A program made the position numbers and the translations under genes. The notes beneath the pieces are model-generated. The model saw nothing but the letters and a program-made list of their open reading frames with translations, ran no database searches and had not been told where the DNA came from. DNA of 53,717 nt from Bacteroidales bacterium. GTDB lineage: Bacteria; Bacteroidota; Bacteroidia; Bacteroidales; GCA-2748055. The stretch covers positions 1 through 53,717 of the forward strand of contig JAIPBT010000027.1 in NCBI GenBank assembly GCA_021738565.1, given 5' to 3'. Each line of letters begins with the position of its first letter. The stretch's first letter is position 1. Below are positions 34,741 to 43,751 of this stretch, piece by piece.

Positions 34741-37458
34741 ATGATGAAAAATATCACAATATCGTGTGTCACGCTCCTGTTTATATGCAGCTTTTCCATA
34801 TATGGTCAGGCACAGTCAGTTGTGCCTGAAAAAGAAGACAGTATATCCATACAAGAGATTGAGATTGCCTATGGGGCCGTGGAGAAGGACCTGCTGGTTT
34901 CATCTGCCTATTCAATCACTGGTGAATTGTTGACAAAATCCGGGTCCATGAATTTCGAAAACACCCTGTTTGGCAGGTTTCCCGGATTATTTGTAAACCA
35001 GAGAGCCGGTCATCCCGGAGACGATTCACCCACACTACGCGTCAGAGGTGCTTTGAACAGCCCATTAACAATAGTCGATGGCTATGAACGAGATATTACC
35101 TACCTGTCTCCCGAGGAAATCGAGTCCATTACCCTGCTTAAGGATGCTTCCGCTGTTGGTTTATACGGCATGAAGGCTGCCAATGGTGTCCTGGTAATTA
35201 TCACAAAAAGAGGGATGCAGCAAAAGAACAGGATCCATTTCACTGTCCAGACGGGATTACAAAGTCCGGTAAACACAATGAACGTTCTGAATGCCCAAAA
35301 CTACATGACCCTTTATAACCAGGCCGCTGTAAATGATGAATTGCCCGAAAAATATTCACCATCTGAAATATCCGCTGCCGGGACATCGCCGCAATATCCC
35401 GACGTGGACTGGCAGGGTGAAGCATTGAGAAAAACTTCGGGCCTGTCCCGGGCCAATCTCACTGTCAATGGTGGTTCACAGTTTATCCGGTACCTCGTGG
35501 ATTTTGGCTTTCTTTATAACAAAGGAATATACAAACCGTCCAATCCGGTGCTGAATTCCGATGCGCAGATGAACAGGCTGAATCTGAGGTCCAACTTTGA
35601 CCTGCAGGTCACTAAAAGCACTGTTTTTTCCATGGACCTTTATGGCGCAGTGGACGACAGGAACCAGCCGGCACAGTATGCCGAAAATATCTGGCATGCC
35701 ATGTACACGCTTCCCCCTAATGCATTCAATGTTGTCAATCCAGACGGAACATACGGCGGAACTTCCATCTACACCAATAACCCGGTGGCAATGATTGAAG
35801 CATCAGGAAATTCCCATTCCAATACACGTTTCCTCAATGCAGGCTTCCACCTCAGGCAGGACCTGGGCGTGATACTGAAAGGACTTTCGGTCAGCATCGG
35901 TTATTTCGTCGATAACAGTACCAGTATATATGATGGGAAATGGAGAAACTTCCTGATGCGTCAGTTATTGTCCGACGGAACCGGCTACTACTCCTACGGT
36001 GAAAACACGGAGTACTATGACTGGAGCAGTTCGGATGGATCCCGTTTTACAGGTATTGATGCCGAACTGGTATATAAAATGCCTGAGCGCAACGGCCACA
36101 GCCTCCAGGCGCTGGCCCGCTTTCAGTCGGATCAGGAATGGCGCACGAATGCGGACCTGACACCATACCTCACACGTAACCTTGGTGCCAGAATGATCTA
36201 CGCCTACAAGAAACGTTACATCATTCAGCTCGCTTCCAGTTATTACGGGTCGGAGCAATATGCCGACAAGTACCGGTACGGGTTCTTCCCTTCGGTAGCC
36301 GGAGGCTGGGTGTTCTCGAACGAAGATTTTCTGACCGAAAATACAACGATCAGCTATGGTAAAGTGAAGGCATCCTACGGATCAATAGGACGGAATCCCT
36401 ATGTAAACGGACGGTACCCCTATTACCAGTATTATGTCAATGGGGGAACTTACCAGGTAGGGGCCGACTGGAGCATCATTTATGGCTACCAGCCCGGTAT
36501 GCTGGCCAATCCGGATATTAAATGGGAAACTTCAACCATGCTGAACGCCGGACTGGAGCTCGAACTGTTCGAACAGCTTTCCTTTGAAACCGATTTTTTC
36601 ATTGATCAACGATCCGATGTACTTTATATCAATTACAGGCATCCGTCCGTACTTGGCGTCAATCTGCCTTATGAGAATATTGGAAAGATATCCAATGTCG
36701 GTATCGATGGTCGACTGGGTTATAAAAACACAGGCGACAATTTCAACTGGTTTTCCGACGTACTTTGGACCTTCAGCAAAAACACCATTAAAGAAATGGG
36801 GGAGGCACTTCATGAAGGAGAATTGTCATACCTGAACAGAACAGGGAACCCTGTGAATGCCATCTACGGATATGAGGTTGAAGGGTATTTCGATGGAGGA
36901 GACGAATCCGCACCTTCTCAGAGCTTTGGCCCCACACGTGAAGGTGATCTCAAATACACCGATCAGAACAATGATCATATCATCGATACGAGGGACATGA
37001 CAATGATCGGCGACGGGCAACCCAAACTGGACCTGGGCGTCCGGGCAGGGATGGTTGTAAAGGGATTCGACCTGGAACTTCTTCTCCAGGGACAGTTCGG
37101 CCGTGACCAATTGCTTTCGGGCAATCCGCTTTACCAGCCAATTATATATGGAAATGCCGCAACAGAATATGCGTTAAGGGAAGATTTCCCAAGACTCACA
37201 CTGAGCAATATGAATAACTACCAACCATCAACATACTGGGTTCAGCCGATTCACTTTTTGAAGCTCAGGAACCTGGAAATGGGGTATTCGTTCAACAGCC
37301 GGCTGATACAAAAGCTTTCAATGGAGTCATTCAGGATCTTTGTAAGGGGTATCAACCTGTTTACACTGAGTAACTGGAAATATTCTGATCCCGAGTTTTT
37401 TGAGATAGGCTACATGCCCATGAAAGTTTATTATTTAGGTGTCAACATCTCCTTTTGA
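34741..37458 (+). CDS. SusC-like TonB-dependent transporter without STN or regulatory-like domain (second pair)
   Basis: A 905-residue outer-membrane channel. After the signal peptide (about residues 1-24) the plug follows almost directly (SAYSITGELLTKSGSMNF, then RFPGLFVNQRAGHPGDDSPTLRVRG and LLKDASAVGLYGMKAANG), so both the STN domain and the carboxypeptidase-like domain that open typical SusC proteins are absent. The barrel ends in a TonB C-terminal strand MPMKVYYLGVNISF. It should import without taking part in FecR signalling. It starts 19 bp after susD and is followed by its own SusD-like gene. Confidence 0.9.
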   Translation: MMKNITISCVTLLFICSFSIYGQAQSVVPEKEDSISIQEIEIAYGAVEKDLLVSSAYSITGELLTKSGSMNFENTLFGRFPGLFVNQRAGHPGDDSPTLRVRGALNSPLTIVDGYERDITYLSPEEIESITLLKDASAVGLYGMKAANGVLVIITKRGMQQKNRIHFTVQTGLQSPVNTMNVLNAQNYMTLYNQAAVNDELPEKYSPSEISAAGTSPQYPDVDWQGEALRKTSGLSRANLTVNGGSQFIRYLVDFGFLYNKGIYKPSNPVLNSDAQMNRLNLRSNFDLQVTKSTVFSMDLYGAVDDRNQPAQYAENIWHAMYTLPPNAFNVVNPDGTYGGTSIYTNNPVAMIEASGNSHSNTRFLNAGFHLRQDLGVILKGLSVSIGYFVDNSTSIYDGKWRNFLMRQLLSDGTGYYSYGENTEYYDWSSSDGSRFTGIDAELVYKMPERNGHSLQALARFQSDQEWRTNADLTPYLTRNLGARMIYAYKKRYIIQLASSYYGSEQYADKYRYGFFPSVAGGWVFSNEDFLTENTTISYGKVKASYGSIGRNPYVNGRYPYYQYYVNGGTYQVGADWSIIYGYQPGMLANPDIKWETSTMLNAGLELELFEQLSFETDFFIDQRSDVLYINYRHPSVLGVNLPYENIGKISNVGIDGRLGYKNTGDNFNWFSDVLWTFSKNTIKEMGEALHEGELSYLNRTGNPVNAIYGYEVEGYFDGGDESAPSQSFGPTREGDLKYTDQNNDHIIDTRDMTMIGDGQPKLDLGVRAGMVVKGFDLELLLQGQFGRDQLLSGNPLYQPIIYGNAATEYALREDFPRLTLSNMNNYQPSTYWVQPIHFLKLRNLEMGYSFNSRLIQKLSMESFRIFVRGINLFTLSNWKYSDPEFFEIGYMPMKVYYLGVNISF

Positions 37459-37464
37459 CCAAAA

Positions 37465-39183
37465 ATGCTAAAAAAAACAGAGATGAAATCAAAAAAGATA
37501 ACACCCATTATTATTCCTTTCCTTTTGATGATCGCAAACCTCTCCTGTCAGAAAATGGAAATGGAACAGGACCTGGGTGTAGATGACAATTTGCTGTGGA
37601 ATAATCCAGGCTATATCAACTCCTACGTTATCGACCTGATCAGTATGATGCCGAACGGTTTCAGTCCCGATGAACTTGAACAAGGCATTTTCTTCGCAAA
37701 TACGACAGATGAGGCTGAAAACTCAAATCCCTCTGCCTGGGTTCAGAATTATAATACCGGTAACCTGAGCCCTTCATCCGAAGTTGTAAGCCGTGTCTGG
37801 AATAAGTATTACAACGGCATTTATAAAGCAAACCTGCTGCTACAAAAAACCGAAACCCTTGACCTGGAGCATTTTGCGCCTGACCAGCAAGCCCTATATT
37901 TAAAAAATATAGAAAAATACCGGTATGAAGCCCGTTTCCTCAGGAGCTTGTTCTATTACGAACTTATCAAGCGATTCGGAGGAATCGTACTGGTCGGTGA
38001 TAGCTATATCGAAAACTACGGGGACCTCATGCAGACGGATATAATCACATCCAGGTCGTCGTTCGAAGCATGTGCCGACTATATCATCGATGAGTGTGAT
38101 GATCTGATCAGAAGCACATTGCCACTCAGCGAAATGGAGGCACAGGGCAGGCCCAACCTCATTGCAGTACTTTCACTAAAACTGAAGACCCTCAGCTTCA
38201 AAGCCAGTCCTTTTTACAACACAGCTATTAAGCAGGATTCACCAGAACAAGCTGCCATCTGGAGGCAGGTGGTCTCACTTGCCAAGGAAATAGTGAGCAT
38301 AAAACCAGTTTCCATTGCCCCGTATGACACATACAACGGCACCACCAGTGAAGTCATCCTGGGTTACAGGCTGCAATACATCAATTTCCTGGAAAGGATC
38401 AATTACCCTGTGGGATCCGAGGGGGTATACACAAACGGCAGCACCAATCCCACACAGAATCTTGTGGATGCCTTCCGCATGCAAAACGGGATGCGCATCG
38501 ACGAACCAGGTTCAGGATATGATCCGGATAATCCCTACCTGGACAGGGACAGGAGATTTTACCTCACCGTCATTCCCAATGGAACCACCTGGTATGAAAG
38601 AAGCATAGTACCCCGCGAAATCGAAGTCTTCCCGGGTGGAAGGGACGGAACCGACAGGTATTGCGGAACGAAAACGGGTTACTACCTGAAGAAATTTATC
38701 AATCCATGGCTGGACCTCAGGCAAAATCATGGCGAAAACCGGGTATGGCCCATCTTTCGGTACACCGATATCCTGTTGCTCTGGGCAGAAGGTCTGAACG
38801 AACTTTACGGACCTGCCGATGCCGGCGGAACAGGGAACACCGCCACCGCCATTCTTAATCGCGTAGTTACCGGTTCAGGCGGACTACCTGCATTAACAGC
38901 TTCAGATTTCACTAAAGAGAGCATGCGGGAACGTATCAGGGAGGAAAGTTTTGTCGAGCTGGCATTCGAAAACCAGCGCGCCTGGAATCTCAGGCGATGG
39001 GGTACAGCCATGGAAGTACTGAACAGTCCGGTATACAAAATGAGCGTAACAAAAAACCAGGATGGCACCATTCAATATGAAAAAATAAAATTGGAGGATC
39101 GGCTCTTTGATGAAAGAATGATGTTATACCCGATCCCCCAGCGGGCAGTGAATAATGGTTTGGAACAAAATCCATACTGGTAA
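37465..39183 (+). CDS. SusD-like lipoprotein (second pair)
   Basis: A 572-residue protein with a lipoprotein signal (MIANLSCQK; the ATG at 37483 gives a cleaner signal than the one at 37465). It keeps the family pattern of an early LLWNNPGYINSYVIDLISMMP and the late motif IREESFVELAFENQRAWNLRRWG, and ends AVNNGLEQNPYW. It follows the second SusC by 6 bp. The divergence from the first SusD suggests a different ligand or a fragment of the same one. Confidence 0.9.
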   Translation: MLKKTEMKSKKITPIIIPFLLMIANLSCQKMEMEQDLGVDDNLLWNNPGYINSYVIDLISMMPNGFSPDELEQGIFFANTTDEAENSNPSAWVQNYNTGNLSPSSEVVSRVWNKYYNGIYKANLLLQKTETLDLEHFAPDQQALYLKNIEKYRYEARFLRSLFYYELIKRFGGIVLVGDSYIENYGDLMQTDIITSRSSFEACADYIIDECDDLIRSTLPLSEMEAQGRPNLIAVLSLKLKTLSFKASPFYNTAIKQDSPEQAAIWRQVVSLAKEIVSIKPVSIAPYDTYNGTTSEVILGYRLQYINFLERINYPVGSEGVYTNGSTNPTQNLVDAFRMQNGMRIDEPGSGYDPDNPYLDRDRRFYLTVIPNGTTWYERSIVPREIEVFPGGRDGTDRYCGTKTGYYLKKFINPWLDLRQNHGENRVWPIFRYTDILLLWAEGLNELYGPADAGGTGNTATAILNRVVTGSGGLPALTASDFTKESMRERIREESFVELAFENQRAWNLRRWGTAMEVLNSPVYKMSVTKNQDGTIQYEKIKLEDRLFDERMMLYPIPQRAVNNGLEQNPYW

Positions 39184-39345
39184 ATCAATAACTAAAACAG
39201 GCAGTAAACAAACCGATCCAGGTATCCTGTTTCAACCAGGACCGGAAATAAAAAAAAGATAGATAATTAAATTTTAACATGTTTATTTACAATAACTTAA
39301 TAAAGTTATAATGGAATTGTATTGACTAAATTCTAAATCTATCAA

Positions 39346-40581
39346 ATGAAAAAAACACAAAAAATGATCAGCAGGAAGATCATCGCACGGGCCCTCCCGG
39401 TTATCATGACCCTGCTTTATAGTTGCAGTGAAGGTAAATCGAACGAAACGACTGAATTGGTCAATACACCTGGCGAGCCAACCATCGTCATAACAGATCT
39501 CTATTTCCCCCCCCAGGATGATGATGACAATTTCGACATGATCATGGGATACGGATTGCCCGGAATTGACGTCAAGGCAATCATCCTGGATATCACCGAT
39601 GCATTCAGGAAACCAGTGGCCGATCATCCGGAACTCTGGAACGATCCCACAGGTCCGAGGGATGCCGGTGTCATTCCCATCATGCAATTGAACTATATCT
39701 TTAACAGGGACATACCCTTTGCGGTAAGTCCGTTCCATACGATGAGATCCATTACCGATAAAATGCTTGACATCCCGGGATTCCAGCAGCAAGGGGTTGA
39801 ATTATTGATCAAAACGCTCAGGGAAAGTGAGGAACCCGTGCAAATCCTTTCATTTGGTTCATCCAGGGTGCTCGCGCTGGCCTATAATCGCGAACCTGAA
39901 CTCATGAAGGAGAAAACCAAAATGATCCATCTGAATATGGGGTTTGCACACCCTGAAGGCATCCAACTGGGAGAGATCAAAGTAAAAAAGTCGATCGTGG
40001 CGGAATGGAATGTGAAGCTCGATGTTCATTCCTTTGTAAGGCTGATGCAAAGTGACCTGCCCATTGCACTCTACCCGTGTGGATCGTACGAAGGGATGGG
40101 TAAAAACAACACCTACTGGGAATTACATAGGCTCACCTTCATTGCAGAAATGGACGAAAAACTGCAACGCTACATGGATTATTTCTTCAGAAGAAAGAAC
40201 CAATATGACTTCCTGAGGGCGATGGACATGAACGAACTTCCCGACACCAGCATCATTAGAACGCAATACCCTGACGAATTTCACATGTGGACAACCGATT
40301 CATGGCTGCAGGCTGCCAACCTGGTCATGGTTCGTGAGGGTGACCAGTCCTTCGCTTTGAAACAAAGAAACGAGGTTAACGACAATGAGGCCATTGTTTC
40401 GGGACACCTGTTACCATGCACGATCGAAGTGGGTAATGACGGAAAGTTTGTTTTCTCGAAAATCAGTGACCACAGTTCCACCAATTTCTATATATACGAA
40501 AGAAGCGATCCTGCCCTGAATGAGAAAGCTTTCAACCAGGTTATCCCTGCATTGTATAAGGGCTTCGAACCTGGAAATTAA
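39346..40581 (+). CDS. Nucleoside-hydrolase-like lipoprotein with altered Asp cluster
   Basis: A 411-residue exported protein, lipid-anchored at Cys27 (LLYSC). Its core matches the inosine-uridine nucleoside hydrolase fold: beta strand TIVITDLYFPPQDDDDNFDMIMG (Asp51, Asp58-61 and Asp64) in place of the DxDxxxDD calcium site, then IKAIILDITD, IQILSFGSSR-type strand and NMGFAHPEG. The calcium ligands are not in the canonical order, so the substrate may differ from purine and pyrimidine nucleosides. It would release a pentose or a base in the periplasm and sits beside a permease and a ribokinase-like kinase, like ribose-scavenging loci of Bacteroides. The preceding 160 bp hold no gene. Confidence 0.75.
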   Translation: MKKTQKMISRKIIARALPVIMTLLYSCSEGKSNETTELVNTPGEPTIVITDLYFPPQDDDDNFDMIMGYGLPGIDVKAIILDITDAFRKPVADHPELWNDPTGPRDAGVIPIMQLNYIFNRDIPFAVSPFHTMRSITDKMLDIPGFQQQGVELLIKTLRESEEPVQILSFGSSRVLALAYNREPELMKEKTKMIHLNMGFAHPEGIQLGEIKVKKSIVAEWNVKLDVHSFVRLMQSDLPIALYPCGSYEGMGKNNTYWELHRLTFIAEMDEKLQRYMDYFFRRKNQYDFLRAMDMNELPDTSIIRTQYPDEFHMWTTDSWLQAANLVMVREGDQSFALKQRNEVNDNEAIVSGHLLPCTIEVGNDGKFVFSKISDHSSTNFYIYERSDPALNEKAFNQVIPALYKGFEPGN

Positions 40582-40630
40582 ACAAGAACGACAATTAGCA
40601 TCATCAGTCATTCACCAAAACAACACAATC

Positions 40631-41635
40631 ATGTACATCGTAGAGTATTATTTTACAGCCGTCTTGCTTTCCCTTGTCACCATGATATGCTGGGGATCCT
40701 GGGCCAATACACAAAAACTTGCAAGTAAAACATGGCCGTTTCAGCTGTTTTACTGGGATTATGCCATCGGAGTATTCCTTTTTTCGCTGGTCTTTGCATT
40801 TACGCTGGGAAGTATCGGGGAAGAAGGACGCACATTTATCCCCGACCTGCTTCAGGCCGATATGAATCCTATCCTTCTTGCCTTGCTTGGAGGGATCATC
40901 TTTAACCTGTCCAATATTCTGCTTGTGGCTGCAGTAGATATTGCCGGGCTTGCCGTTGCATTTCCGATTGCAATCGGCTTCTCCTGCTCCATCGGTGTTG
41001 TGGTAAACTATGTCGCCGTACCTATCGGGAACCCGGTCTTTCTGTTTGTAGGAATTGCACTGCTGATCCTCGCCGTGGTGATGGATGCATTTGCCTACAA
41101 GCGGTTGTCAAGTACAAGAAATGCCAATATTGGAAAAGGTCTGTTCATCTCCATTCTATCCGGCGTATTGATGGGATTCTTTTACCGGTTCGTTGCAGCT
41201 TCAGTGACAAGCGATTTTGCTGTCCCCGAAGCCGGAAAACTAACACCTTACACTGCTGTGGTCATATTCTCCCTGGGTGTTTTGCTCTCCAACTTTGTTT
41301 GGAACACCAATTTGTTTGCAAAGCTCTCATTGTGGAAAGCTGTTAATTATCGTGATTACTTCACCAAAGGCACCGTCAGGCTCCATACCATCGGACTGGT
41401 TGGAGGCATTATCTGGAGCATCGGCATGGCCTTTAGCATCATTGCATCAGGCAAGGCCGGATACGCCATCACATTTGGGCTCGGGCAGGGCGGCACCATG
41501 GTGGCTGCCTTTTGGGGGGTCTTTATATGGAAAGAATTCAAAGGGGCACCAAAGGGAACCAACCGGATGCTTGCAGCCATGTTCCTGCTGTATATCCTGG
41601 CCATACTGCTGATCATTTATTCAAGGAACGCATAG
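40631..41635 (+). CDS. Inner-membrane sugar permease of the GRP/RhaT type
   Basis: A 334-residue permease with about ten membrane helices in two five-helix halves, starting at ATG 40631; the open frame reaches back into the preceding gene but the signature start MYIVEYYFTAVLLSLVTMICWGSWAN belongs to this family of glucose/ribose/rhamnose porters. The conserved MICWGSWANTQKLASKTWPFQLFYWDY block is typical. It should carry the sugar freed by the upstream hydrolase into the cytosol for the kinase downstream. Confidence 0.87.
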   Translation: MYIVEYYFTAVLLSLVTMICWGSWANTQKLASKTWPFQLFYWDYAIGVFLFSLVFAFTLGSIGEEGRTFIPDLLQADMNPILLALLGGIIFNLSNILLVAAVDIAGLAVAFPIAIGFSCSIGVVVNYVAVPIGNPVFLFVGIALLILAVVMDAFAYKRLSSTRNANIGKGLFISILSGVLMGFFYRFVAASVTSDFAVPEAGKLTPYTAVVIFSLGVLLSNFVWNTNLFAKLSLWKAVNYRDYFTKGTVRLHTIGLVGGIIWSIGMAFSIIASGKAGYAITFGLGQGGTMVAAFWGVFIWKEFKGAPKGTNRMLAAMFLLYILAILLIIYSRNA

Positions 41636-41686
41636 TCAAAAAAACAACATTGAATTATTTACAATCTGACAGAAGAACAAACAACA

Positions 41687-42622
41687 ATGGAAACAGAAAA
41701 AAAGATCATCACAATTATCGGAAGTTATAATGTCGGCTTCTTCTTCAAGGGAAAAACGCTGCCGGTACTGGGGGAGACCATCATAGGGAACCAGTTCATT
41801 GAAGGAGGCGGTGGAAAGGGATCCAACCAGGCCCTGGCAGCCGCAACATTCGGAGCCGACACCAGGTTCATCTGCACACTGGGCGGAGACAAATACGGAG
41901 TCGATGCCCTGAGAATGTACCGGGGAAAGGGGATCAATATCGATCGTATCAGGCTCGAGCCCTGCATACATTCAGGGATGAGCGTGGTGATCATTGACGA
42001 GAAAGGAAACAACATTATCTCGGTAGTACCTGGTGCAAACCTGCTCCTGAATGAGCAGGATATCGATAACGCCGGGGAACTGATCAGCAAGTCCTTCATC
42101 GTTGGATTTCAGCTTGAAAACAGGCACGAAACAGTCTTCTATGGAATCAGGAAGGCAAAAAGCCTGGGGACTGTCACTTTCCTGGATCCCGCCCCTGCCT
42201 CTAAACTACCGGATGAACTGTACCCATCCATCGACATTATCAAACCCAATGAAACCGAGGCGAGTATTCTTACAGACATCCAGGTGAAGGATGTTGAGAG
42301 CGCGACTGCTGCCGGAAAATGGTTTGTTGAAAAAGGGGTAAAAACAGCCATTGTCACATTGGGCCATAATGGTTCTGTACTGGTTACCGGGAATGAGGTA
42401 AGGCACTTTCCGGCACTGAAAGTAGAACCCGTGGATACTACCGGCGCCGGAGACATCTTCAGCGGCGGCCTGTTGGCCTCTCTTGTGCGGAACAAATCCA
42501 TGGCCGATTCCATTGAATATGCCACTTGTGCCGCAGGGATCGCAACAACAAAACTGGGTGTGATCGAATCAATTCCTCCCCATGAGGAAGTATTGAAAAT
42601 GCTGGAAAAATTAAAGAACTGA
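41687..42622 (+). CDS. Ribokinase-like PfkB sugar kinase
   Basis: A 311-residue cytosolic kinase. The first PfkB signature is GGGGKGSNQALAAATFG (residues 41-57) and the second is DTTGAGDIFSGG with catalytic Asp256. In ribokinase the N-terminal pattern is GSxNxD, whose Asp binds the ribose hydroxyls; here it is GSYNVGFFF with Gly17 in that place, so a modified pentose, or another sugar, may be the substrate. It follows the permease by 51 bp. A fragment of a second, canonical ribokinase lies at 48980. Confidence 0.85.
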   Translation: METEKKIITIIGSYNVGFFFKGKTLPVLGETIIGNQFIEGGGGKGSNQALAAATFGADTRFICTLGGDKYGVDALRMYRGKGINIDRIRLEPCIHSGMSVVIIDEKGNNIISVVPGANLLLNEQDIDNAGELISKSFIVGFQLENRHETVFYGIRKAKSLGTVTFLDPAPASKLPDELYPSIDIIKPNETEASILTDIQVKDVESATAAGKWFVEKGVKTAIVTLGHNGSVLVTGNEVRHFPALKVEPVDTTGAGDIFSGGLLASLVRNKSMADSIEYATCAAGIATTKLGVIESIPPHEEVLKMLEKLKN

Positions 42623-42674
42623 CAAACAAACCGATGATTTGATGCTTGATGTTGAATCAAATAATGATGAATAA

Positions 42675-43748
42675 ATGACTATTAAAGAAAGAATACTGTC
42701 TGTTTACAACAACCAGACACCCGATCAGATTCCTGTATCCATTTATAACCGGTATCACCGGTATGGCGAGATAGAAAGAGCAGCCCGAAACAACGGACTG
42801 GGCATACTGGACTTCTTTCCTGTCGTATCCCTGCTCGCCCCTCCCTGGCATGTAAAGCCAGGATATGTTTCTGAAGTCAGGAATTCCTCCTTCGATGTAA
42901 AGATCGTATGGAACAAGGGGCAGAAAACAGAGGTGCGAACCATCGAAACACCCGTTGGCAGCATCTCCCAGCATGTAATCCAGGACCCAAGCTACGGAAG
43001 CGACTGGATAAAAAAGCAATACCTCGAAAAACCGGAGGATTACAAAACCATGCAGTACATCATGGAAAACACCATTTTTGTTCGACAGGAGAACAGCATC
43101 AGGCAAAGAATCCAGGACATGGGTGAGGATGGTGTGGTGCTCGGCAGGGTAGACAGATCACCATACCAGAAACTGATCATTGAGCTGGCAAATCCCGAGG
43201 AGTTCATCCTGGAACTATATACAAACCCTGCACCGATTGAGGAGCTCATGGAGGTGATCGATCTGAAGTGCGACGAGCAGTTTAAATTGGCCATGGAATC
43301 TGAAGTGGAGGTTATCTGGCAGCCCGATAATGTATCAGCTGACATGACTCCGCCTGAAATATACGAAAAGTATGTACTTCCCTTCTATACCAAGCATGGA
43401 GAAGCCTGCCGGAAGGCCGGGAAACCATACCTGGTCCATATCGATGGGAGAGCAGCCGGAATAAAAGAGCTGATTGCCCGGTCACCTTTTAATGTTATTG
43501 AATCCTTTTCCTTTTCCGAAATGGCGGGGGACGTGTCCGTTGAAGAAGGATTGAAAATTTGGCCCGACAAGGTGTTATGTCCCAATTTCCCGGCCAGCAT
43601 GGTATATGAGAATGAGAAAACGATCCTGGACTACCTTGAGCGACGAAAAAGTGAATTCGGCGGCAAACCCTTTATGATACAGATAAGTGAAGATATACCC
43701 CTCGACAAATACCTTCACCTGCTGCCCATTATCACACAATTCAAATAG
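42675..43748 (+). CDS. URO-D family protein (uroporphyrinogen decarboxylase-like)
   Basis: A 357-residue protein with the URO-D TIM-barrel pattern (an early PDQIPVSIYN and a late PYLVHIDGRAAGIKELIARSPFNVIESFSF). True heme-pathway enzymes differ in the active-site arginines; this one belongs to the broad group of unassigned URO-D paralogues, some of which act in corrinoid methyl transfer. It is embedded between the kinase and the GH2 gene, starting 52 bp after the first and ending 3 bp before the second, so it is part of the sugar operon, not heme synthesis. No corrinoid protein gene is seen. Confidence 0.8.
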   Translation: MTIKERILSVYNNQTPDQIPVSIYNRYHRYGEIERAARNNGLGILDFFPVVSLLAPPWHVKPGYVSEVRNSSFDVKIVWNKGQKTEVRTIETPVGSISQHVIQDPSYGSDWIKKQYLEKPEDYKTMQYIMENTIFVRQENSIRQRIQDMGEDGVVLGRVDRSPYQKLIIELANPEEFILELYTNPAPIEELMEVIDLKCDEQFKLAMESEVEVIWQPDNVSADMTPPEIYEKYVLPFYTKHGEACRKAGKPYLVHIDGRAAGIKELIARSPFNVIESFSFSEMAGDVSVEEGLKIWPDKVLCPNFPASMVYENEKTILDYLERRKSEFGGKPFMIQISEDIPLDKYLHLLPIITQFK

Positions 43749-43751
43749 CAC

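Noticed and set aside
39184-39345. Attenuator between the SusCD genes and the hydrolase
   Set aside because: A 7-bp AAACAGG/CCTGTTT pairing spans a 24-base loop; too weak to call.
42675-43748. Heme biosynthesis hemE
   Set aside because: Context is a sugar operon and the sequence belongs to unassigned URO-D paralogues.
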